63,297 nucleotides of DNA, from assembly GCA_944358985.1 (NCBI GenBank), contig CALVSI010000006.1:1-63297 (forward strand). The letters are read 5' to 3'. Origin of the DNA: an uncultured Bacilli bacterium. GTDB lineage: Bacteria; Bacillota_I; Bacilli_A; RFN20; CAG-826. Numbering within the stretch: position 1 is the stretch's first letter; every line of letters begins with the position of its first letter. This document shows positions 1 through 8,714 of the stretch, one piece after another. The notes under the pieces were generated by a model. It was given only the letters and a program-made list of their open reading frames with translations. It made no database searches and was not told the origin of the DNA. The position numbers and the translations under genes are program-made.

Positions 1-34
1 CAATGTTAGATAATTACTATAACAAACCAAAATA

Positions 35-77
35 AAAAGGGCTCTACTCACCATCTAGGTTTTCGAACAGCCCCTTT
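35..77 (-). terminator. Intrinsic terminator after small membrane protein gene
   Basis: Read on the minus strand, a GGGCT/AGCCC stem with a bulged base and a loop of about 25 nt is followed by TTTTTATTTT. It lies about 30 nt downstream of the stop codon of the gene at 106-474. Confidence 0.7.
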
Positions 78-105
78 CATAATAAATTATTAATATATTT
101 TCTAC

Positions 106-474
106 TTATTCTTTAACTTCAGCATCGCTGATTTCAGAACTTAAATTATTGATTTGTCCTTGTAATCTAGCAGCGCGTCGGCTTTCTTTTTCGGCTTCGC
201 GATCATAACCTGTCGCATAAATACATAAAACTATAACGCACAAGATTACACCAATCGTTAATAAAACTAAGCCCCAGTTAGTAAAGGACATACCAAATAA
301 AGAAATATATGTTTGTTGAGCTTGGTACAATGGAAAATCACTAACACGGATATCCGCAAATTCAACAATTAAACCTAATATAATTTCAACAATGCCCCAG
401 ATAGCTAAAATGCCGCTGATGGAATAAAAGACAATTTCTTGCACGTGAATTTTGTTTTTGGATTTAGTTTTCAT
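106..474 (-). CDS. Small two-helix membrane protein of unknown function
   Basis: The 122-residue product is not recognised. It has a short basic N-terminus, a hydrophobic segment at about residues 11-39, a roughly 20-residue polar loop, a second hydrophobic segment at about 60-86, and a charged, probably helical C-terminal tail at 88-122. This predicts two membrane helices with both ends in the cytoplasm. A clear ribosome site (GGAGGT) lies 5-6 nt before the ATG. A terminator follows the gene, which is 58 nt downstream of the next upstream gene, so it may be transcribed alone or as the end of the HAD operon. The helix-loop-helix layout loosely resembles the first half of the four-helix proteins at 10983 and 11578, but no homology is claimed. 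Confidence 0.75.
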   Translation of the reverse strand: MKTKSKNKIHVQEIVFYSISGILAIWGIVEIILGLIVEFADIRVSDFPLYQAQQTYISLFGMSFTNWGLVLLTIGVILCVIVLCIYATGYDREAEKESRRAARLQGQINNLSSEISDAEVKE

Positions 475-532
475 AATTAAACCTCCAATGCATATTTATT
501 TATAACATAAATAATTTTTTAAATAAACAAAT

Positions 533-1411
533 TTAATTATCATTTCTTACATCTGATTTTTCTAAAGATTCTTCTGCGTGTTTAGCGGCTTGCTCTTTAG
601 CGAGCTCCACCATTTCTTCCATAATTGGTTTATAAGCATTTTGCCAATTAAATTCGGCATCTTTAATATATTCATCAAGATGGGTGAAATGAGTTTTAAA
701 CAAATCAGAAAAAGAGCGGTTGTCTCTTCTTTGACGTCTTCCTTCTGTCATTTCTAATAATTGAATGCCTTCATCTAATAAATCTAATGTTTTGTTGTCG
801 GTTAAGTGACAATTTTGTCTAGAGGAACGAATATAAGATGCATATTTTGCCAACTCGTTTTTGACGATAAAATTACTCTGGGGTGTTTGTACACCTTTTG
901 ATTCATTCATTACTTTATTATATTCAGCAAATGACTTTTCATAATCAATCATTACAAGTTTATCTAATACCGAGCGGTAAAGACTTTCGTCAGTCAACAA
1001 TAACTTAATTGTAGGTTCCTCTAATTCATTATTTTTTCTTGCAAAATTGATATAAGAAAAAATAATACCGCGAAGAATTTCTGTTAATTCGACAACATAA
1101 TCATAAATTTTAATATGTTGGGTATGATCAACCCTAACACTTCCACCCGCTACTACTAAAACCGTCGAAGAATCACTATAAATATCGTCGACAAAATTTT
1201 GAAGTTTAGATAAAATTTCTTGTCCTTTTTCGCCATTTTTATCTAAAAAATTTTTTAAGGCAGTGTTTTTAGTTAAATTGTCCTCGATTACTTGTTTTCT
1301 TGCGTTATAAATTGCTACAGGATGATCTCTATCAATCGCAAATTCTAAAGTGTTTCTAACATTTAAAAGTGTCATGTATAAATTAGCAATATATCTACTA
1401 GTGTTGTTCAT
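533..1411 (-). CDS. Hypothetical helical cytoplasmic protein
   Basis: A 292-residue protein that I do not recognise. It has no signal peptide or membrane segment, is mostly predicted helical, and has a charged C-terminal third (residues about 225-292) rich in Glu, Lys and Asp. Its start is supported by AAAGGAG four to five nt before the ATG. The start overlaps the end of the upstream HAD phosphatase gene by 14 nt, so the two are very likely co-transcribed and translationally coupled. No catalytic motif is visible, so no function is assigned. Confidence 0.75.
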   Translation of the reverse strand: MNNTSRYIANLYMTLLNVRNTLEFAIDRDHPVAIYNARKQVIEDNLTKNTALKNFLDKNGEKGQEILSKLQNFVDDIYSDSSTVLVVAGGSVRVDHTQHIKIYDYVVELTEILRGIIFSYINFARKNNELEEPTIKLLLTDESLYRSVLDKLVMIDYEKSFAEYNKVMNESKGVQTPQSNFIVKNELAKYASYIRSSRQNCHLTDNKTLDLLDEGIQLLEMTEGRRQRRDNRSFSDLFKTHFTHLDEYIKDAEFNWQNAYKPIMEEMVELAKEQAAKHAEESLEKSDVRNDN

Positions 1412-2258
1412 TTTTGCTCCTTTCTAACAAATACTTTTCTAACTTATAAACGCGTGAAATTTTATGACTCGCATATTTCTTCACACTCGGATAGGCATGC
1501 GACATCACAAATGAATTTTCTTTAAAAGATTTAAACATTGAAATATCATTACCGCTATCGCCGACAACATATACATCTTCATCGCCGTGATTGATGAATT
1601 TTAAATACGTTTTCAACGAATTTCCTTTACTACAACCATATGGAGAAAATTCTAATGCAATTCCCATCCATGATGATTCTATCGAAGGATATTTTTCGAT
1701 AATTTCTTTGTTTATTTTTTTATTTAAGTTACTATATTTTCTACCAAAGCCAAAGAAACATTTAACACTATATAACCTACCACTTTTTAATTGATTTTTA
1801 AATAATTTTGAATCTGCAATAAAATCTTCTCTATAAATTCCAAAAGCTAATTTATACCAAAACAAATATAGTTTTTCAAAAAATTTCCCAATTTTGATAT
1901 GTACTTTCAATATAAGAGGCATACCTTTGCACGTCAAAATATACGCGATTGGGTTGTATTCTTCATAAATATCATCAAGAATTGATTTTAAATTTTCGTT
2001 TGGAATTGATAAATCTTGTTTAACGACACCATCGCATTTAATAATTGAACCAGTGAGTGCTATATAATCAACACTTAAATTAAGTTCATCCACAACTTTT
2101 TCACAAAATTCCTGTGTTCTAGAGGTAACAAGAACAACTTTATTTCCTTCCTCTACAAATCTTTTCAAAAATGAAGTATTTTTTTTGCTTACAAGACGCT
2201 TATGTCCTTTTGGATAAAATAAAGTGCCGTCCAAATCTAAAGCCAAAATCTTTTTCAT
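1398..2258 (-). CDS. HAD superfamily (Cof-type, IIB) phosphatase
   Basis: A 286-residue hydrolase of the haloacid dehalogenase superfamily, probably acting on a sugar phosphate or similar small phosphoester in the cytoplasm. Motif I (DLDGTLF, residues 8-14) supplies the nucleophile aspartate. Motif II is near the VTSR stretch, and motif III/IV is GDSGNDISMF near residue 235. The large cap between motifs II and III fits the IIB (Cof) class. I chose the ATG at 2258 (MKKILALDLDG) over an in-frame start six codons earlier because that earlier start falls inside the -10 element. No Shine-Dalgarno is present. A TATAAT ends 7 nt before the ATG, so the mRNA is probably leaderless. The substrate cannot be inferred. 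Confidence 0.85.
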   Translation of the reverse strand: MKKILALDLDGTLFYPKGHKRLVSKKNTSFLKRFVEEGNKVVLVTSRTQEFCEKVVDELNLSVDYIALTGSIIKCDGVVKQDLSIPNENLKSILDDIYEEYNPIAYILTCKGMPLILKVHIKIGKFFEKLYLFWYKLAFGIYREDFIADSKLFKNQLKSGRLYSVKCFFGFGRKYSNLNKKINKEIIEKYPSIESSWMGIALEFSPYGCSKGNSLKTYLKFINHGDEDVYVVGDSGNDISMFKSFKENSFVMSHAYPSVKKYASHKISRVYKLEKYLLERSKNEQH

Positions 2259-2265
2259 AGTTAGC

Positions 2266-2294
2266 ATTATACACAATTTAAATGCAAAAACAAA
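2266..2294 (-). promoter_or_regulatory. Promoter of HAD phosphatase, predicted leaderless
   Basis: TTTGTT, 17 nt spacer, TATAAT, then 7 nt to the ATG. Transcription would begin at or next to the start codon. Confidence 0.6.
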
Positions 2295-2336
2295 CCGAGT
2301 TTTTTTCTAAATTTATTTTATATAAAATTAACAATT

Positions 2337-4967
2337 TTATTCGATTGACTTCAACGATTCCACCATTTGAATCTTTTTAATTTTATAAGTTAATAAAGCG
2401 TTGACAAGCAAAGCGGTACCAATAGTAATTAATATTGATAAAACATAGCTTAATGGATATACGACGTATAAAAATTCCACCAGCGGAGTTAAATTAACAA
2501 TTAAAACAAGAATTTCCATTGGCAATCCTAAAAACATTCCAAGAGTAACTCCAATAATTGTCAATGTCATGCTTTCTATTAATAAAGAATTAGCAATTTC
2601 TAATCTTGAAAAACCTAAAACTTTTAAAGTGGCAATATCTCTTGCTCTTTCTTTATAGTTTAATAAGCATAAATTATATAAAACCACTACCGCGAGTAAG
2701 ATGGCAAAAACTTTTACCGCAAGTGTCATTAATTGAATACTAGACATATAATTGTTGATTATATCAATGCTTTCTTGTTTTGTTCGACATCCTGAAATTC
2801 CATTTATTGAAACGACATCATTTATAATTTGATTAGATGTTTCGTTTTGGGAAAAACTAATCCATGCATTAGTTTTAATATTAAATAAAGTATTATAATT
2901 ATTGTAAGTACTATTTATGTATATTCCATGCATATAAAATACTTCCAATATATAACCAACTTCTCCTTTAAAATTAAATCCTATCGAAGAAAAATCTATT
3001 TTATCCCCAATTGATAATCCTAATTGATTTGCAACTTTATTAGATACTACTATTTTATCTTTTAATTCGAAATCATCTAATTTAAAAAACGAAGAATTAT
3101 CTTCTAAAACATAAACATAGCTATCATAACTTTTGTCATTAAATGTAATATTAGTGGGTAAATTTGTATATTCTTCAGCTTTATCTATACCTTCAATAGA
3201 AAGTAACTCGTCTTTGTGTGATGAAGTGTTTGAATAAAAAACAAATCCATCCGCAGCAAAAAAATGTTTAACATCGACGTTTATACCATTTTGTAAAGTA
3301 TCGTCGATTCCAAAACCACATACTAAAAGTGCACTACACCCCATAATTCCAATAATGACCATCAAAGATTTTGTTATATTCAATCTTATATTTCTAAAAG
3401 CCATTTTAAATGGAATCGCTTTGCTTGATTTGATATAGTCTTTTTTAGGTGGTTTAATCGTTTTAACAATTATCCCATTCATGCTTTGGCTAGGATTTAG
3501 TTTAACTCTTTGACGAATAACTAAATATGTTACTAAAATAGTCGCCAATATTGTTAAAATACTAGAAATTAATGCTTCAGGAATACTTATTGTATACACC
3601 ATCGCTGGTAATGAATATAAAATAGCGTATTTTTGATTCATTATTAAAGGTAAAATAAACGGTCCAAGAACAATACCTAAAACTATACCAATTAAAATAA
3701 CAAAAGAGGCTAAAGACATATAATGAATAATAATTTGAGCATTGCTTAGACCTAACGCTTTTAAAGTTCCAATTTGAATTTGATCTTTAATAATTAATTG
3801 TGAAACAGTTGTTAAAACTACTAATATTGCCACTAAAAAGAAAACAATTGGAAAAATATAGGCGAGTTGTTTAGCTTGAACAATATCATTTTGAACAATA
3901 ACATTAAAGGGCTGATTATCCACTGACAAACTCAAAAGTAAATTATTTTCTTTGCCTTTGCTAGCAAAATAATTTTGAATTTTATCCATTACAATTGATG
4001 TTTTACTTGAATCATTTAATTTGATTACATATTGATTTGATGAAAACAAATTATGAATATTGTTTTGAATAACTTGAATAATATTAATACCGCTATTGCT
4101 CGCTAAGTTTAGTAATGTTTTTAATTCAAATAAGGGGTCGTCTGATGTAATTGGATATGGGATTGCGTAGTTTTCTTCAATCATTTGATCTAATGTTTTT
4201 AAGAATAATTTTTTAGATAAAACAAAATTTGAACTATTAATTAGTGAAGATTGAACATTCTCAGCAAATTCAGCACTGCCAGTTATTTGAAATCGCATAT
4301 TTAAATATGCTGAATCAAATATATTCTTCTTCCCCTCATTCGTATTTGTTAGGGCATTTAAAACATCCATCGCAGTAAAATCGTTAAATACTTTCAATTC
4401 ACTCAAGGCTGATTGGTAATTAGAAATAGAAAAATTAACAGGTACTTGAAGATAATTTCCCTCATAATCTTTCCAAACAATGGTTGTTGAATTATTGTCT
4501 TGAGTTTCTAATAAACGATAATCCATGATTAAAAAATTGGTTTGTTCTTTGTTATCTGTATTAGCAGGACAATTGATTGTCGGAATGTAATCGTATAATA
4601 AAGCATTTGAAGTATATGAATTTAAGTCGCTTGAAATAGTGAATCTTTCTTCTACAACACCATTATCACCCACTATTTCACGAATTTTCTCAATATCAGT
4701 GCTTTTATTTTCATTATCGTTTTCACTTAACAATTCAAAACTTATGTCAGAGTTATTTAAAGTTAACCATATGTCCGCAATATTTCCTTCTTCGTACAAT
4801 TGATTAACACGATTATTTATCGATTTTGCATTACTAGTTAATCCAACATATAAAGTCATTGCGATTGCACTAATAAAAATAACAGCAAGAAATTGAAAAC
4901 GAGAACGTAAAAACGTTCTAACGTTCATTTTTGTTAGCAAAGAAAGTGTTGAAACTTTTTTTACCAT
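2337..4967 (-). CDS. FtsX/MacB-type ABC transporter permease
   Basis: An 876-residue membrane protein with two FtsX-like permease halves. A first membrane helix (about residues 20-45) is followed by a large extracytoplasmic domain (about 45-365), then a three-helix FtsX block carrying the IGTLKALGLS motif. A second helix (about 540) is followed by another exported domain and a second FtsX block carrying the ATLKVLGFS motif near residue 785. Such permeases pair with an ATPase and transmit force to extracytoplasmic substrates (peptides, lipoproteins, cell-wall enzymes) rather than forming a simple channel. The ATG overlaps the end of the ATPase gene by 7 nt. The substrate is unknown. Confidence 0.88.
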   Translation of the reverse strand: MVKKVSTLSLLTKMNVRTFLRSRFQFLAVIFISAIAMTLYVGLTSNAKSINNRVNQLYEEGNIADIWLTLNNSDISFELLSENDNENKSTDIEKIREIVGDNGVVEERFTISSDLNSYTSNALLYDYIPTINCPANTDNKEQTNFLIMDYRLLETQDNNSTTIVWKDYEGNYLQVPVNFSISNYQSALSELKVFNDFTAMDVLNALTNTNEGKKNIFDSAYLNMRFQITGSAEFAENVQSSLINSSNFVLSKKLFLKTLDQMIEENYAIPYPITSDDPLFELKTLLNLASNSGINIIQVIQNNIHNLFSSNQYVIKLNDSSKTSIVMDKIQNYFASKGKENNLLLSLSVDNQPFNVIVQNDIVQAKQLAYIFPIVFFLVAILVVLTTVSQLIIKDQIQIGTLKALGLSNAQIIIHYMSLASFVILIGIVLGIVLGPFILPLIMNQKYAILYSLPAMVYTISIPEALISSILTILATILVTYLVIRQRVKLNPSQSMNGIIVKTIKPPKKDYIKSSKAIPFKMAFRNIRLNITKSLMVIIGIMGCSALLVCGFGIDDTLQNGINVDVKHFFAADGFVFYSNTSSHKDELLSIEGIDKAEEYTNLPTNITFNDKSYDSYVYVLEDNSSFFKLDDFELKDKIVVSNKVANQLGLSIGDKIDFSSIGFNFKGEVGYILEVFYMHGIYINSTYNNYNTLFNIKTNAWISFSQNETSNQIINDVVSINGISGCRTKQESIDIINNYMSSIQLMTLAVKVFAILLAVVVLYNLCLLNYKERARDIATLKVLGFSRLEIANSLLIESMTLTIIGVTLGMFLGLPMEILVLIVNLTPLVEFLYVVYPLSYVLSILITIGTALLVNALLTYKIKKIQMVESLKSIE

Positions 4968-5683
4968 ATTATTTTATCCGGGTCGGATGGATTTTTATTT
5001 TCTTCGTCTTTAATAATTTTTCCATCCTGTATATGCAAAACGCGATCAGCAACTTTGGCTATTTTGCTGTTGTGAGTAACAATTACTACAATTTTTTCAT
5101 ATTTTTTAGAAACATCGCGAAGCAATTTAATTATTTTCCCCCCAGTTTTGCTATCTAAAGCACCAGTTGGTTCATCACAAAGTAAAAGGGTTGGATTCTT
5201 AACAATTGCACGTGCAATAGCAACACGTTGCTGCTCTCCACCAGATAATTGACTTGGAAAATTTCTCATTCTTTGTTTTAATCCAACACCATCTAAAACT
5301 TCTTCGCTATCTAATGGATTTAAAGCAATAGATTCATTTAATCTAACATTTTCAAGTGCGGTCAAATTTGGCATCAAATTATAAAACTGAAACACAAAGC
5401 CAATATCATGTCGGCGATATTTTGAAAGCTGTTTGTCATTAAATTTGATGATATCTTTTTCATTAACAATACAAGATCCGCTAGTCGCAGTATCCATTCC
5501 GCCTAATATATTAAGTATTGTCGATTTACCCGCTCCTGAGGCACCTAAAATGACAACAAATTCACCTTTTTTTATTTTGAATGAGACATTATCTAATGCA
5601 GTTACTTTTGTTTCTTTAGTAGCTCCATATATTTTTGTGACGTCGGTTAAAATAACTTCATATATTTCTTCTTGATTTATCAT
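4961..5683 (-). CDS. ABC transporter ATP-binding protein (MacB/LolD type)
   Basis: A 240-residue ATPase partner of the permease encoded immediately downstream. It has Walker A (GASGAGKST), Q-loop (FVFQFYNL), signature LSGGEQQR, Walker B ([12 protein letters not shown]) and a switch histidine in VTHN. The PTGALD variant is characteristic of the MacB/LolD/FtsE branch. There is no Shine-Dalgarno. An extended -10 element (TGaTATGAT) lies 6 nt before the ATG, so the operon message is probably leaderless. Confidence 0.92.
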   Translation of the reverse strand: MINQEEIYEVILTDVTKIYGATKETKVTALDNVSFKIKKGEFVVILGASGAGKSTILNILGGMDTATSGSCIVNEKDIIKFNDKQLSKYRRHDIGFVFQFYNLMPNLTALENVRLNESIALNPLDSEEVLDGVGLKQRMRNFPSQLSGGEQQRVAIARAIVKNPTLLLCDEPTGALDSKTGGKIIKLLRDVSKKYEKIVVIVTHNSKIAKVADRVLHIQDGKIIKDEENKNPSDPDKIIW

Positions 5684-5689
5684 GCAATT

Positions 5690-5698
5690 ATCATATCA
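5690..5698 (-). promoter_or_regulatory. Extended -10 promoter of ABC operon, predicted leaderless
   Basis: TG-A-TATGAT (extended -10) followed by 6 nt and the ATG at 5683. The -35 region is weak, as expected where an extended -10 is used. Confidence 0.5.
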
Positions 5699-5727
5699 CT
5701 ATTAAATTTAAATTGATATTTAAATGT

Positions 5728-5765
5728 AATAAAAAACACCTTAAGTGCTTTCTACATAAGGTGTT
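5728..5765 (-). terminator. Intrinsic terminator after hpf
   Basis: A perfect 9-bp stem (AACACCTTA/TAAGGTGTT) with a 13-nt loop, followed on the minus strand by TTTTATT. It lies 15 nt downstream of the hpf stop codon. Confidence 0.85.
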
Positions 5766-5779
5766 TAATATATGAAATG

Positions 5780-6337
5780 TTATTTCATTGGATTTTCAGC
5801 TTGAATTACTCCATATCCTCCATCGGTTCTAACATAGACAACCGAAACACGATCATCTTCTTCGTCTAAATAAACAAAGAAGTTGTGACCTAAAGCATCC
5901 ATTCTAGTAATCGCTTCTTCTATTGACATCGGTTCTAAATAATATGATTTTGCACGAACAATCACATCTCTAACATTTGGCGTTGGTTCGCTTTCATCTT
6001 GAATGTTTTCAAAGGCAATCGCTTCGCCTAATGATGGTTTAGCGGTATTTCTTGCCATACGGGTTTTTAATTTTCTCATTTGTCCTTGCAATTTGTCCAT
6101 TGCTAAATCAATAGCAGCATATAAATCTTTATCAGAAACTTCAGCACGCAAGGTCATTTTTGGAATGAAAATTGTTATTTCCACCTTTTGTGAATTTTTC
6201 TTTGCGCTGCAAACAACGCGGCACGTAACATTCTCGTTAATCAAAAAGTATTTATCCATACGAGAAAGTTTCTTTTTCAGTGCGGATTCAATACCTTTTG
6301 TTATTTCGATTTGTTTTCCGATAATTTGGTATTTCAT
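5780..6337 (-). CDS. hpf: Long-form ribosome hibernation promoting factor
   Basis: A 185-residue protein of the long HPF class. It binds the 30S decoding site through its N-terminal S30AE domain (about residues 1-100) and dimerises 70S ribosomes through its C-terminal domain (about 125-180, containing the EEAITRMDALGHNFFVY stretch). Length matches long HPF of Bacillota. The ATG at 6337 is preferred to a TTG two codons earlier because GAAAGGAG is well spaced from it. Upstream, two possible promoters suggest growth-phase control, and a strong terminator follows. Confidence 0.92.
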   Translation of the reverse strand: MKYQIIGKQIEITKGIESALKKKLSRMDKYFLINENVTCRVVCSAKKNSQKVEITIFIPKMTLRAEVSDKDLYAAIDLAMDKLQGQMRKLKTRMARNTAKPSLGEAIAFENIQDESEPTPNVRDVIVRAKSYYLEPMSIEEAITRMDALGHNFFVYLDEEDDRVSVVYVRTDGGYGVIQAENPMK

Positions 6338-6391
6338 ATCCAACTCTCCTTTCTTAAATATAATTATGGTATGAAGGTTGTTTACAATTTT

Positions 6392-6421
6392 ATTATAAGG
6401 TTAAATGGTTAATAAAAACAA
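6392..6421 (-). promoter_or_regulatory. Promoter upstream of hpf
   Basis: TTGTTT, 18 nt, TATAAT on the minus strand, giving a leader of about 45 nt. A second, weaker TTGTAA plus AT-rich -10 candidate lies closer to the gene. Confidence 0.5.
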
Positions 6422-6456
6422 TTTTTTTACAAAAATATTTGATATTTGCACAAAAT

Positions 6457-7623
6457 TTATATCGAATGTAACATTTTCTTAATTTCATCAACTTTATCTA
6501 GTTTTTCCCATGGTAAATTTAAATCTGGACGACCAAAATGACCATAATTTGAAAGTTGACTATATTTAAAACTAGGATTAGTTAAATTAAAATTTTTGAT
6601 AATCATGCCTGGACGGCAATCAAAAACTTTTTTAATAATATTTAAAATTAATTCATCAGAATATTTGCAAGTATGAAATGTTTTGATTCCAATACTAAGA
6701 GGGTGTGAAATTCCAATCCCGAACGCTAATTGGACTTGTATTCGATCACAAACTCCTGCTGCTACTAAATTTTTAGCTATATATCTTGCCATATATGCAC
6801 CACTTCTATCAACCTTAGTTGGATCTTTTCCAGAAAATGAACCACCTCCGTGTTCGGCGGTACCACCATACGTATCTACAATAATTTTTCTTCCAGTTAA
6901 ACCAGTATCACCAGTTGGGCCGCAAATGACAAAACGCCCAGTCGGATTAATATAATAGGTAAAATCAGTATTTAGGTTAAATGATTTAACAACATTGACC
7001 ATTATTTCATCGTGAATATATTTTTTAAATTTATCTAAATCTACATTTGGTTCATGTGAACAAGACATCAAAATCGTATCAACACGGATATTGTTTTTAT
7101 CAGTATAGTCGATAGTGACTTGTGATTTCATATCCGGACGAGCACCAACAAATTTGCCTTCTTTTCTCAATTTTGTAGCTATCCTGACAAGTTTATGAGC
7201 GATGCTTATCGCCAGTGGCATATATCCTTCTGATTCATTACTAGCATAACCAAACATAATACCTTGGTCACCAGCACCTGTATCTTCTATCTTTTCTTTT
7301 TTTATACCCATTGAAATATTATCGGATTGCTTATTAACTAAATTAATAATCTTAACCGTATGATAATCAGTACCAATATTTGGATTATCATAACCAATAT
7401 CTTTTAAAACATTTTTTGTAATATTATCAAAATCAATAACAGCTCGACTTGTTATTTCTCCTGCAATTATAACAGTATTTTTTGTAACTAATACTTCACA
7501 CGCAACACGAGATTCTTTATCTTGACTTATCGCGGAATCTAAAATTTCATCCGCTATTCGATCACATATTTTATCAGGATGACCTGGAGCGACAGATTCG
7601 GATGTAAATAATATTTTTTCCAT
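6457..7623 (-). CDS. metK: S-adenosylmethionine synthetase
   Basis: A 388-residue enzyme making S-adenosylmethionine from methionine and ATP, essential for methylation and radical-SAM enzymes such as MiaB. Diagnostic motifs are GHPDKICDRIADEILD near the N-terminus, GAGDQGIMFGYA near residue 116, and the glycine-rich GGGSFSGKDPTKVDRS loop near residue 258. Length is normal. The start is fixed by AGGAGGG five nt upstream. The preceding leader is a SAM-I riboswitch with a terminator, so expression should fall when SAM is plentiful. Confidence 0.97.
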   Translation of the reverse strand: MEKILFTSESVAPGHPDKICDRIADEILDSAISQDKESRVACEVLVTKNTVIIAGEITSRAVIDFDNITKNVLKDIGYDNPNIGTDYHTVKIINLVNKQSDNISMGIKKEKIEDTGAGDQGIMFGYASNESEGYMPLAISIAHKLVRIATKLRKEGKFVGARPDMKSQVTIDYTDKNNIRVDTILMSCSHEPNVDLDKFKKYIHDEIMVNVVKSFNLNTDFTYYINPTGRFVICGPTGDTGLTGRKIIVDTYGGTAEHGGGSFSGKDPTKVDRSGAYMARYIAKNLVAAGVCDRIQVQLAFGIGISHPLSIGIKTFHTCKYSDELILNIIKKVFDCRPGMIIKNFNLTNPSFKYSQLSNYGHFGRPDLNLPWEKLDKVDEIKKMLHSI

Positions 7624-7634
7624 ATTCCCTCCTA

Positions 7635-7660
7635 AAAATAAAACCTCCAGAAAGGAGGTT
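7635..7660 (-). terminator. Riboswitch expression-platform terminator
   Basis: AACCTCC/GGAGGTT stem with a 5-nt loop, followed by TTATTTTT on the minus strand, between the SAM aptamer and metK. The 5' arm (CCTCC) is also complementary to the metK Shine-Dalgarno AGGAGGG at 7627-7633. Confidence 0.88.
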
Positions 7661-7672
7661 ATAATCTTATCC

Positions 7673-7770
7673 TTTCATCGTTCAGATATTTGTATCTGCT
7701 AGGAAAAGCACTTACTATAAAAGAGTTGCTACCGCATTTTTTCATTCCCAGTATGCGGTTCTTGATGAAA
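7673..7770 (-). promoter_or_regulatory. SAM-I (S-box) riboswitch controlling metK
   Basis: On the minus strand the conserved S-box elements appear in order: ATCAAGA after the P1 5' arm (TTTCATC), CTGG, ATGAAA, GGTAGCAAC, AGTGCTTTTCC, GCAG, and the P1 3' arm GATGAAA. P1 pairs TTTCATC with GATGAAA. The aptamer is followed by an intrinsic terminator and metK. SAM binding is known to stabilise P1 and favour termination in this class. The aptamer is rather short, with a compact P2. Confidence 0.88.
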
Positions 7771-7778
7771 CTAAATTG

Positions 7779-7784
7779 ATTATA
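7779..7784 (-). promoter_or_regulatory. -10 element for the metK riboswitch transcript
   Basis: A consensus TATAAT lies 8 nt before the P1 arm of the aptamer and directly abuts the stop codon of the upstream TSCPD gene. I see no good -35. Confidence 0.45.
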
Positions 7785-8042
7785 CTAACTTATGGATTTC
7801 AATGCTAGTGAAATTTGATCAGGACAAGACGTTTGTCCGTTTTTAGAACCAGGACATTTAATTCCTTCAAGCAAAGAAATGGCTTTGCTAATTTCCATTC
7901 CTTTTAATAAATTTGATAGCCCAAGCGTATTTCCTGGACATCCTCCAATGATATGAATGTTTTTAATAATGCTATTATCATAAGTAATAACATATTTTCT
8001 TGAACACACATTTTCAGGGATATAAATAATTTCTTTTTCCAT
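7785..8042 (-). CDS. TSCPD domain-containing protein
   Basis: An 85-residue protein with the TSCPD signature near residue 71, preceded by GGCPGNT (residue about 33) and IKCPG. This matches the small stand-alone family (TIGR03905 type) whose domain is also found at the C-terminus of some ribonucleotide reductases. The biochemical role is not established. The three conserved cysteines suggest metal binding, which is inference. Its ATG overlaps the end of pduL, so it is translationally coupled to it. Its last codon abuts the -10 element that drives metK. Confidence 0.85.
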   Translation of the reverse strand: MEKEIIYIPENVCSRKYVITYDNSIIKNIHIIGGCPGNTLGLSNLLKGMEISKAISLLEGIKCPGSKNGQTSCPDQISLALKSIS

Positions 8043-8614
8043 TATTTTATTAATGTTCCAAATACTTCACCACGGCAATTAGCAGCATTAGATTCGTCAG
8101 TATCAATGTGCATAGCTAATTTAAAATCATCACGAACACGAACCACAACATCACCAAATATAGTTTTGCGGTCAGTAGTGTCAACTTCTACTGAAACTAT
8201 ATCACCATTGTTTACACTAAATTCTTTTGCATCTTCACTAGTCATATGAATGTGTCTTTTTGCGACAATTAAGCCTTCATTAAGTGAGATTTCACCTTTT
8301 GGACCTCTTAATATAATAGGAGCAGAATCTTTTGTATCACCAGATTCTCTAATTGGAGCACTGACGCCTAAAGTGCGACAATCAGTTAAAGACATTTCCA
8401 CTTGAGCATTTTTTCTAAAAGGTCCCAAAATAGATACACGAGAAATAGTGTTTTTTGGACCAACAACATCTAAACGAACATCGCTTACAAATTGTCCTGG
8501 TTGCGATAAATACGCACGAACATTTAAAGTGGCATCCTCTCCGCAAAGAACTTTAAATTGTTCTTCATTAACATGAATATGTCTTGCACTTGTTTCAACT
8601 AAAATTTTTTTCAT
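8042..8614 (-). CDS. pduL: PduL-type phosphate acyltransferase
   Basis: A 190-residue enzyme that interconverts acyl-CoA and acyl phosphate (acetyl or propanoyl). It is the analogue of Pta and can feed acetate kinase for ATP production. Two zinc-binding histidine motifs are visible: SARHIHVN near residue 10 and KRHIHMT near residue 118. There is no N-terminal encapsulation peptide and no microcompartment genes nearby, so it is probably a free cytoplasmic phosphotransacetylase. The start is supported by GAGGTG seven nt upstream. Confidence 0.93.
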   Translation of the reverse strand: MKKILVETSARHIHVNEEQFKVLCGEDATLNVRAYLSQPGQFVSDVRLDVVGPKNTISRVSILGPFRKNAQVEMSLTDCRTLGVSAPIRESGDTKDSAPIILRGPKGEISLNEGLIVAKRHIHMTSEDAKEFSVNNGDIVSVEVDTTDRKTIFGDVVVRVRDDFKLAMHIDTDESNAANCRGEVFGTLIK

Positions 8615-8714
8615 AATTTCACCTCAAAATAATATTATTACTAAAATAAGAAAAAATCATCATTTTATTCTATAAAATGTATTAAATTTATTTTTTTAGG
8701 TTTAAAATAAAACC

